A stretch of DNA of 18,122 nucleotides from Candidatus Margulisiibacteriota bacterium (GTDB taxonomy: Bacteria; Margulisbacteria; WOR-1; XYC2-FULL-46-14; JAHJBW01): assembly GCA_018813405.1 (NCBI GenBank), contig JAHJBW010000144.1, positions 1 to 18,122 on the forward strand, written 5' to 3'. Under the pieces are notes generated by a model. The model was not told where the DNA came from. It worked only from the letters and a program-made list of their open reading frames with translations, and searched no databases. Position 1 is the first letter of the stretch. Every line of letters starts with the position of its first letter. The position numbers were made by a program, and so were the translations under genes. Positions 7,890 to 13,946 of this stretch are shown piece by piece.

Positions 7890-8891
7890 ATGATTAAAAA
7901 GACTGCATTACTTTGGATATTGTTGTTTGGATTTTGGATTTCCAGCATTGGCATGGCCATGGCTGGATGGCAGGACCTGCACTTTAAGCCATTGCACCTG
8001 GTCTGGGGTGTGGTGAACAATGCCCCTGACGGCACCGATGCCAACGGACGGACAGTTCAAATATACAGGGGCAATGACCAGGTGATCGGTGAGGTAAGCG
8101 ACAACCGATATTATCTGAACGCCTTCAGGTTACCAGGGGATACCTGGGCTCCCAATCAAAGCTTCAACGCGGCTGTTGTTCCTCAGGGCGGCTATGATGC
8201 CGGCCCTGTTGGGCTGATCGCTCCCCCATCAAGCGGGATCGGCATTGAAAGAATGGTTGATATGACATTGGGCCCGGTTACCCAGGACCTGGAAGGCACT
8301 CAGATCGTACTTACCTGCTTCCTGGAAGGATATTACGATCCCCTGTTCGGAGAACCCGGCCATACGGTTGAACAACAGACCGCGACGGTCATTGTCGAGG
8401 CCAGGGAAACACCCGATGGAATGCCGGTGGCGACCGCGCAGATCGAGCTTGGCGACCGCGGGACCGGACAGAACGGCTTTGGGGTGGATCTTGAAGGAAA
8501 TTACTATCTTGTCATAAGACATACCAACCATTTAGCTGTACGCACGGTCAATCCTTTACTGTTAAGGCCGGGCCTGGACGAGATGACCCGCAATCCAAAT
8601 CCTCCTACCGTAGTGAACACAGAGACCGACGAACTTTATCAAGAAGCAGGTTATGACACCACGCTTACCTCCAGCGGGCCAAGAATGGTACTGCGCGGCG
8701 GCGACTTTGACGGCAATGGCAGGGTAAACGCCCAGGACCTGGTTATCTGGCAGAATTCTAACGGGTCCAGCCCGGGCATGGCCAGCTGGGATGAAAGGGC
8801 TGACGGTACCGGAGATACCAGGGTAAATGCCCAGGACCTGATACTGTGGCAGATCAATAATGGTTTGATATCTTATGTTGTCTATCATTAA
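7890..8891 (+). CDS. Secreted protein with C-terminal dockerin domain
   Basis: Protein of 333 residues. Signal peptide with likely cleavage after AMA-25. The N-terminal domain (~35-128) has DANGRTVQIYRG, RYYLNAF and GGYDAGPVGLI, and matches the N-terminal domains of the proteins at 5037 and 11171. The middle domain (~137-226) has LTCFLEGYYD, ATVIVEARE and GNYYLVIRHTNHLAVRTV. It resembles a domain common in extracellular proteins of Bacteroidota and others, in which a 'DWVLVELR' strand is followed by 'YYxxxxHRNHL' (recalled from the family, not searched). The C-terminal dockerin (~270-322) has two calcium-loop repeats: D272, D274, N276, N280, D283 and D305, T307, D309, N313, D316. Each is followed by L-x-x-W-Q. 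Dockerins bind cohesins, but no cohesin is recognisable in the window. The ATG is 3 bases after the previous stop. Confidence 0.9.
   Translation: MIKKTALLWILLFGFWISSIGMAMAGWQDLHFKPLHLVWGVVNNAPDGTDANGRTVQIYRGNDQVIGEVSDNRYYLNAFRLPGDTWAPNQSFNAAVVPQGGYDAGPVGLIAPPSSGIGIERMVDMTLGPVTQDLEGTQIVLTCFLEGYYDPLFGEPGHTVEQQTATVIVEARETPDGMPVATAQIELGDRGTGQNGFGVDLEGNYYLVIRHTNHLAVRTVNPLLLRPGLDEMTRNPNPPTVVNTETDELYQEAGYDTTLTSSGPRMVLRGGDFDGNGRVNAQDLVIWQNSNGSSPGMASWDERADGTGDTRVNAQDLILWQINNGLISYVVYH
8703..8852 (+). repeat. Duplicated dockerin calcium-loop repeats, 99-bp period
   Basis: Two copies of an EF-hand-like loop with the following helix lie 33 codons apart (V279 to V312, D283 to D316). The core AGGGTAAAYGCCCAGGACCTG occurs at 8721 and 8820 with one difference, so the duplication is visible at DNA level. 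This is the usual two-repeat dockerin layout. Confidence 0.85.
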
Positions 8892-8892
8892 T

Positions 8893-8898
8893 AGGAGG
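8893..8898 (+). promoter_or_regulatory. Ribosome binding site deciding the start at 8905
   Basis: AGGAGG lies 6 bases upstream of the ATG at 8905. The longer in-frame ATG at 8875 would begin inside the preceding gene and would put ten extra residues before the signal peptide, so it is rejected. Confidence 0.85.
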
Positions 8899-8904
8899 GA
8901 AATT

Positions 8905-11163
8905 ATGAAGAAAAGTAAATTTTTGAAATTAGGGGTGATGGTAACTGTCATTGCTTTTGGACTGAACATTTCAGCTTCTTTTGCCGACCTGCAGATCATC
9001 TCGGATATAAACGGTTACCTGAGCGAATTTTTGGCTGGCGGATCGACCGCCGAATGGGAACAGGACGCCCAGCCAATTGGAGCTACTTACTGGATATATT
9101 CAGGCACCCCTACCGTAAAAAATCTTGATGGATCGTTCACTTATCAAAGAGACATATATCTTTCCCCCACTTTCAGAGAAGGCAACTTGACCGGTTCTTT
9201 CTGGGCAAGGGATATTGATATGCAGTTAGAAACGGGAGCCAGGCTGACCGCTCTTTGTACCTATTACCCTTCTGATCCCAGCGCTACCTTTACTCCTACT
9301 ATCCCGAATCAATTAAGAATATTCGGTTGCCAATACACTATTCCGGCGGCGGCTGTCCCTGGTTTTAATTCTTTCCTCCAGCTTGCGGATGGGCAAGCCA
9401 TGGTCACCGGCTCAGACGTTGGTTCTCATGTTCAGGACGCTTTCAGGCCTCCACTGCAAATAACTTTTACCGAGGCAGAGCCGCCCCGCAATTTTAACGG
9501 GCCTGGCGACGCGTCCAATGTCAACGGATGGACAGACCAGCCTGTTGGAAATACTGTTTCAATAACATGGTCAGACATCAACGGGACGGCGCCGACTATT
9601 TTCGCTACAGACAAGACGCCCCCCATTACCTATGACATCTATATGCATGCTGACGAGGACTTTAATCCCGGGGCCAACGGCGATGAAAGCAGAAGGGTCG
9701 CCACCAGCCTGACCGGCAATGTGACCAACCCTCCGCTTGGCGGTAACGGTGTTCCCGGAGCCGTGCAAATGTCGGACAACCGTAATTACTATTTCAGGAT
9801 GAGGGCCAAAGACAGCGTTATTGCTTCTGCCCGCGATACCCTCGACAGGCACAAGACCACCTATACCGATGGAGGAGTATTTGTGCGCTCGGTCATGCCT
9901 CATGACTACACTCCCCCTCACACTCCTACCGCGCCGGAGAACATTGGCGGCAGTGGGAATGTAAGCGACAGGTTCCTGCGTGTCAGCTGGACCAATCCCG
10001 GTGACAATGACTTTGTGGCAGGCGGCGGCCTTGTTGTCTTAAGAAAGATAGGCGGCGGACCCGAAGGCGCGCCCGATCTTGGCGGCGCCAGCGGAACAGA
10101 GCACGGCCCTGCTTACACCGCTGGCCAGGACCTGGGCGGCGGCTGGACAGTTTATCAACTGCTTGGATCTGGAGCCAGCTCGTTTACCGAGGACAGCACG
10201 GTGGAGAACGGACAGCGTTATCACTATGCGATATACGCTTACGACGCGGCATCTGACGGCGCGCCAACGGCATCCCACACTTTCCAGCAGGGGCGCAACT
10301 ATTCCACCCCCGCGGTCACTTCCGGTACTCCCGGTGTCGAGCCCAGCGTGGTAAGGAACTTTGTGGCGCTTACAGGCCCCACAGAACCATTACCCGCCCT
10401 TACCCTTAACTGGACCAACGCGCCAGAAGACTACTACGGCGGCGCTTTGATATTTGCTACCACTGATGTCACGATACTCTGGGATATTACCCCCTATTCA
10501 TTCCTGCAGGAACCGGATCCCGGCTCAAACACGCCCAACCGCACAAATGTATTCTTGCTTGGCCGTTTTCCGCCTAATCCAGACACAGCTCCCAGCAATG
10601 CTATAACCGTTACGCAGATAAACGGCGCTAACATTGACCCCGAAACGCCTTATTACTTTAAAGCGTTCGCTTATAACGCCGGCACTGACGCGGATTGGGA
10701 CCCGACCAACAGCGATGCCCTGAACGCCCATCTTTTCTCTGCCGGAGAAATAGCCGGGGACAGGATACTGCCTGCCGGGGCCGGCGGAGTTGGAGGCATC
10801 TATTCTTATAATTTAAGGCAATACTCTTCCAGCCATCTGGCCATCAATTCCATAACCGTGCCGGCTGTCGAGAATTTGGCGGCAACGGTTGTGTTAGGCG
10901 GGGTTGCCAACCCTACACTGGTCAGCGACAGCGTAACCTCGGCACAGGCGCTAATTGGACTTGTCAATGAAGCCGCGGGAAGGCCGGTGGTGACCGTACT
11001 CAGCAGGTGGAACGCGGAGACTGGCAAAGGAATGGGACTTACATACAATCCGGCTGGAAACACTTATACCGGCGAGAATTTTACCCTGGCGCCGGGAGAA
11101 GGATACCAGATATTTGTTACCGAAGATGTTAATCTTGTGCTGGAGGCGAGAAGAGCGGAGTAA
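8905..11163 (+). CDS. Large secreted modular protein, type B, with three FN3-like domains
   Basis: Protein of 752 residues, function unknown, with the start fixed by AGGAGG at 8893. Signal peptide with likely cleavage after SFA-27. Residues ~28-190 form a unique beta-rich region with two cysteines (118, 142). Three FN3-like domains follow: ~194-302 (VSITWSDING, YDIYMHAD, NYYFRMRAKD), ~341-448 (FLRVSWTNP, GLVVLRK, YHYAIYAYD) and ~482-592 (LTLNWTNAPEDYYGGALIF, YYFKAFAYN). The C-terminal module (~634-748) has INSITVP, a helix SAQALIGLVN, SRWNAETG and LAPGEGYQIFV. It matches the C-termini of the proteins at 3810 and 6417. FN3 domains are usually spacers or binding domains on extracellular proteins. 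No catalytic domain is visible between them, so a structural or adhesive role is likelier than an enzyme. Confidence 0.9.
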   Translation: MKKSKFLKLGVMVTVIAFGLNISASFADLQIISDINGYLSEFLAGGSTAEWEQDAQPIGATYWIYSGTPTVKNLDGSFTYQRDIYLSPTFREGNLTGSFWARDIDMQLETGARLTALCTYYPSDPSATFTPTIPNQLRIFGCQYTIPAAAVPGFNSFLQLADGQAMVTGSDVGSHVQDAFRPPLQITFTEAEPPRNFNGPGDASNVNGWTDQPVGNTVSITWSDINGTAPTIFATDKTPPITYDIYMHADEDFNPGANGDESRRVATSLTGNVTNPPLGGNGVPGAVQMSDNRNYYFRMRAKDSVIASARDTLDRHKTTYTDGGVFVRSVMPHDYTPPHTPTAPENIGGSGNVSDRFLRVSWTNPGDNDFVAGGGLVVLRKIGGGPEGAPDLGGASGTEHGPAYTAGQDLGGGWTVYQLLGSGASSFTEDSTVENGQRYHYAIYAYDAASDGAPTASHTFQQGRNYSTPAVTSGTPGVEPSVVRNFVALTGPTEPLPALTLNWTNAPEDYYGGALIFATTDVTILWDITPYSFLQEPDPGSNTPNRTNVFLLGRFPPNPDTAPSNAITVTQINGANIDPETPYYFKAFAYNAGTDADWDPTNSDALNAHLFSAGEIAGDRILPAGAGGVGGIYSYNLRQYSSSHLAINSITVPAVENLAATVVLGGVANPTLVSDSVTSAQALIGLVNEAAGRPVVTVLSRWNAETGKGMGLTYNPAGNTYTGENFTLAPGEGYQIFVTEDVNLVLEARRAE

Positions 11164-11170
11164 GAAAACA

Positions 11171-11205
11171 ATGTTAAATGTTAAATGGCAAATGCTAAAT
11201 GTTAC
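11171..11205 (+). repeat. Heptanucleotide tandem repeat covering a start codon
   Basis: Five consecutive 7-mers read ATGTTAA, ATGTTAA, ATGGCAA, ATGCTAA and ATGTTAC. Because 7 is not a multiple of 3, successive ATGs fall in different frames. The first and fourth units (11171 and 11192) share the frame of the gene. The array encodes the first dozen residues, MLNVKWQMLNV, of the signal peptide region. Confidence 0.8.
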
Positions 11206-12364
11206 TGTAGCGCTGTTAGTGCTGGTAGGCATATGTGTGCCTGCTTACGCACAACCCACGACTTATAGTTTTGCTCCGTTGTACTGGACAACGGGAACGG
11301 TGAACAGTATTGACGAGGCCGATGCCAACGGGCGGCAGATCGTTTTCTTTAAAAGCCTGGATGAATATTACTCCGGCCTGTATGCCAGCGATATCGTGGG
11401 CTCATCTGGGTCGGCCGGCGCCGCCAACCGCGGCATGGTGAATATTTTCAGCAACCTGCCCTCTTATCCGCTTGAAGTGGGCGGCACATACTATGTTGGC
11501 GTGGTGCAGGACGAAGCCGGCTATGGCGCCGGGCCGGTTGAATTTACCGTTTCAGGACGGGGATATGACGAGGTGCCCCCCATGACCATGGCGCTCGGCG
11601 CGGGTGTTCCGCCTGCTCCCAGCGCGGTCATCGAGACCTACCCGCCTGTCTTCAAAGAAATATGGTTTGGCAGCAGGTTATATCACAAGTCAATTTACGG
11701 ACGCGGAGCTGGAGAGCGCGGCGAGACCTTTATTACTTCCCCCAGCCCGCTGATAAAGACCAAGGTGGTCGGTACCGGTTCTTCCGGCATTGATTCTAAG
11801 AGCATTATCATTACCGCCAACGAGGGTTCGGCCAATGAAACCACTTACCGCGTAGCCGACGCGGACCTAAAAGATGTAGAGTATCTGGCTGGAGAATCCG
11901 GCATAGTCAATTCGTTGAACGTGGAATACCAGGTGCCGGAAGACGAAGTTTTGCCCGACGGAGAGAACGTACTGGTCTTTACTGCCAGGGACGCTTTGGG
12001 GCTTTCGTCAACCAGCGAGACCACCTACATACAGGTAGCGGGCGGGGAAATGGCCGTTATCGGGCCGGTTGTGACTTACCCATCGCCCTATTCACCTACC
12101 CGAGACGGCGATGTGACCATACAGTACACTCTTAGCCGCGACGGCGACGTGCAGATATTCTTATACAGCATTGCCGGCGAGCTGGTGAAGAGGATATACC
12201 TTTACAGCGGGCGTGAAGGCGGCACAGCCGGGCTTAACAAGATAACCTGGAACGGCCGCACCACCTTTAACGAATATGTCGGCAACGGCATCTATATGGG
12301 CACCATCTTCTTCGCGGGAGACAATAAGACACTGGCCAAATTCAAGCTAACGGTTGTGCATTAA
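11171..12364 (+). CDS. Secreted protein with C-terminal FlgD-Ig-like domain
   Basis: Protein of 397 residues. The ATG at 11171 follows the previous stop by 7 bases, with GGAG at 11157-11160 as a plausible ribosome binding site. The in-frame ATG at 11114 would overlap the previous gene and is rejected. Signal peptide core 11-24, likely cleavage after AYA-27. The N-terminal domain (~35-143) has DANGRQIVFF, LEVGGTYYVGVVQ and GYGAGPVEFTVSGRG, homologous to the proteins at 5037 and 7890. A middle Ig-like domain (~180-290) has SPSPLIKTKV, LNVEYQVP and LPDGENVLVFTARDALG. The C-terminal FlgD-Ig-like domain (~300-397) has TYPSPYSPTRDGDVTIQYTL, LYSIAGELVKR, ITWNGR and GNGIYMGTIFF. This fold also appears in many C-terminal sorting or tail domains of secreted proteins. 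plsY begins directly after the stop codon. Confidence 0.88.
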   Translation: MLNVKWQMLNVTVALLVLVGICVPAYAQPTTYSFAPLYWTTGTVNSIDEADANGRQIVFFKSLDEYYSGLYASDIVGSSGSAGAANRGMVNIFSNLPSYPLEVGGTYYVGVVQDEAGYGAGPVEFTVSGRGYDEVPPMTMALGAGVPPAPSAVIETYPPVFKEIWFGSRLYHKSIYGRGAGERGETFITSPSPLIKTKVVGTGSSGIDSKSIIITANEGSANETTYRVADADLKDVEYLAGESGIVNSLNVEYQVPEDEVLPDGENVLVFTARDALGLSSTSETTYIQVAGGEMAVIGPVVTYPSPYSPTRDGDVTIQYTLSRDGDVQIFLYSIAGELVKRIYLYSGREGGTAGLNKITWNGRTTFNEYVGNGIYMGTIFFAGDNKTLAKFKLTVVH

Positions 12365-12946
12365 ATGGAAATAGCAGTAATCCTCATCACCGCCTACTTT
12401 ATTGGCTCCATACCGTTCAGTTGGATCGTTGCGCGTATTAAAAAGGTCGATCTTTCCAGTGTCGGCTCTGGCAATATCGGCTCGACCAATGTCTTCAGGG
12501 CGCTTGGGCCTGCCTATGGCGGTCTGGCGTTCTTTCTGGACTTCGCGAAAGGCCTTTCCGCGACTTATCTGGCTATCTATCTTAACATGGACCCGCTTAT
12601 CGTTATCCTGGCAAGCCTTTTTAGCGTACTGGGCCATACTTTTTCTCCTTTCCTGAAGTTCAAAGGAGGAAAAGGAGTAGCGACAGGATTGGGCGCCCTG
12701 TGCGCTTTCGCCCCCCTTATCTTTGTAATAATGGCCATTTATTCCGCGGCTATGATACTTATAACCCGCTATGTTTCACTTACCTCGGTTAGCGGAGTGA
12801 TAATAGCGTCAGTGCTGATGTTCGCCTTTGGCCAGCCGCTTCCCTACGCCGTTGGGACATCGCTGGCGGCAGTTTATATCACCATAAAGCATATCCCAAA
12901 TATCAAAAGACTGCTGGCTGGCACAGAATCCAAAATTAAGCTATAA
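12365..12946 (+). CDS. plsY: Acyl-phosphate:glycerol-3-phosphate acyltransferase PlsY
   Basis: Integral inner-membrane enzyme that transfers an acyl chain from acyl-phosphate to the 1-position of glycerol-3-phosphate, giving lysophosphatidate, the first committed step of phospholipid synthesis. The 193 residues match the usual family length. The three conserved PlsY motifs are visible: SGNIGSTN (35-42), GHTFSPFLKFKGGKGVATGLG without gaps (90-110), and the C-terminal KHxxNIKRLLxGTE (175-188; H176, N179, E188). Several hydrophobic membrane segments alternate with these loops. Its ATG directly follows the TAA of the preceding surface-protein gene with no gap and no clear Shine-Dalgarno, so translation is probably coupled. 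gpsA, which makes its substrate, starts 7 bases after its stop. Confidence 0.97.
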   Translation: MEIAVILITAYFIGSIPFSWIVARIKKVDLSSVGSGNIGSTNVFRALGPAYGGLAFFLDFAKGLSATYLAIYLNMDPLIVILASLFSVLGHTFSPFLKFKGGKGVATGLGALCAFAPLIFVIMAIYSAAMILITRYVSLTSVSGVIIASVLMFAFGQPLPYAVGTSLAAVYITIKHIPNIKRLLAGTESKIKL

Positions 12947-12947
12947 T
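12918..12947 (+). promoter_or_regulatory. Candidate gpsA promoter overlapping the plsY stop
   Basis: A perfect -10 hexamer TATAAT (12942-12947) contains the plsY stop codon. A -35-like CTGGCA (12918-12923) lies 18 bases upstream and matches TTGACA at 4 of 6. The -10 ends 6 bases before the gpsA ATG, so transcription would start at or next to the A of the ATG. No Shine-Dalgarno precedes gpsA, which fits a leaderless transcript. This is a prediction from motif and spacing; the hexamer could be chance. Confidence 0.4.
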
Positions 12948-12953
12948 CTTCGT

Positions 12954-13943
12954 ATGTCAAACATATCAATAATCGGCGCGGGCGCGTGGGGAACAACACT
13001 CTCTATCCTGGCGGCCGAAAATAAACACAACGTAAAACTGTGGATATACGAAAAAGAACTGGCGGATGACATAGCAAAAACCAGGGAGAACAAAACCTAC
13101 CTTCCCGGGGTCCAACTGCCTGTCACAATAGATATCTCTTCACAGCTAAAAGACGCCTTAAACGGCGCCGATCTTGTAATTTTCGCTGTACCTACGCAAT
13201 TCTTGCGTAAAACCGCCGGAGAGGCCGCGAAATATCTGGATAAGGGCGTTTTAGTGTTGAACGTATCCAAAGGCATTGAAATAAAAACATTAAAAAGGCC
13301 GTCCGAGATAATCGAAGAAGAAACAAAAATAAATGATATTGCCGTGCTTTCGGGCCCCAACCTTTCTCGGGAAATAGCCGACGGTCTGCCGGCGGCCAGC
13401 GTAGTGGCCTGCCGGGACGCGAACCGCGCGAAGAAGGTCCAAAAACTGCTCAACTCAGAAAGGTTCAGGATCTATTCCAATGACGATGTCATTGGTGTTG
13501 AGATTTCCGGCGCGTTAAAGAATGTCGCGGCTATCGCGGCAGGGATAGCCGACGGACTAAAGCTGGGAGACAACGCCAAGGCAGGACTTCTGGTAAGAGC
13601 CATGACCGAGATACAAAGGCTGGGCCAGGAACTGGGAGCCAGAGGCGAGACCTTCTTTGGACTGTCGGGCATTGGCGACATGATAGCTACCTGCTCCAGC
13701 GAGCTTTCCAGGAATCACAAGATAGGCGCGCGCATCGCCATGGGGCAAAGCCTGCGGGATATCGTTAAAGGAGCCCACGAAGTAGCCGAAGGGATAGCAA
13801 CGGCCAAAGCCGTCCATAAACTCGCGAAAAAGTTAAATGTCAATATGCCTATAACCGAACAGGTCTATGCCGTTCTTTTTGATGACAAAAACCCGCTCCA
13901 GGCTATCTCTGATCTAATGAGACGTCCGATCAAGCCCGAGTGA
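12954..13943 (+). CDS. gpsA: Glycerol-3-phosphate dehydrogenase [NAD(P)+] GpsA
   Basis: Cytosolic enzyme that reduces dihydroxyacetone phosphate to sn-glycerol-3-phosphate, the substrate for PlsY encoded just upstream. At 329 residues it is full length for the family. The N-terminal Rossmann nucleotide-binding motif GAGAWGTTL spans 8-16. Further hallmarks are VSKG with Lys106, GPNLSRE (134-140), the catalytic lysine in SGALKN (Lys189), GIGDMIATC with Asp242, and SRNHKIG with Arg253-Asn254, which bind the substrate. The C-terminal helical domain ends with the usual segment MPITEQVYAVLF. No Shine-Dalgarno is visible before the ATG, and a TATAAT lies 6 bases upstream. Its stop codon abuts that of pilQ on the other strand. 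Confidence 0.98.
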   Translation: MSNISIIGAGAWGTTLSILAAENKHNVKLWIYEKELADDIAKTRENKTYLPGVQLPVTIDISSQLKDALNGADLVIFAVPTQFLRKTAGEAAKYLDKGVLVLNVSKGIEIKTLKRPSEIIEEETKINDIAVLSGPNLSREIADGLPAASVVACRDANRAKKVQKLLNSERFRIYSNDDVIGVEISGALKNVAAIAAGIADGLKLGDNAKAGLLVRAMTEIQRLGQELGARGETFFGLSGIGDMIATCSSELSRNHKIGARIAMGQSLRDIVKGAHEVAEGIATAKAVHKLAKKLNVNMPITEQVYAVLFDDKNPLQAISDLMRRPIKPE

Positions 13944-13946
13944 TCA
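13941..13946. other. Back-to-back stop codons in palindrome TGATCA
   Basis: gpsA ends with TGA at 13941-13943. pilQ on the minus strand ends with TGA read from 13946-13944. Together they form the palindrome TGATCA, with zero bases between the convergent genes. There is therefore no intergenic room for a terminator. Confidence 0.95.

Noticed and set aside
8700..8855. Cellulosome component
   Set aside because: A dockerin is present but no glycoside hydrolase, carbohydrate-binding or cohesin domain is seen in the protein or its neighbours, so a cellulosome is not supported.
8875..8905. Upstream ATG as start of the large type B protein
   Set aside because: It would overlap the preceding gene and add ten residues before the signal peptide, while a perfect AGGAGG precedes the ATG at 8905.
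11114..11170. Upstream ATG as start of the FlgD-Ig-like protein
   Set aside because: The extension overlaps the previous gene and puts charged residues ahead of the signal peptide; the ATG at 11171 gives a normal signal peptide.
12068..12361. Type IX secretion C-terminal signal
   Set aside because: The FlgD-Ig-like C-terminal domain resembles some sorting domains, but only one protein in the array ends this way and no type IX component is in the window.
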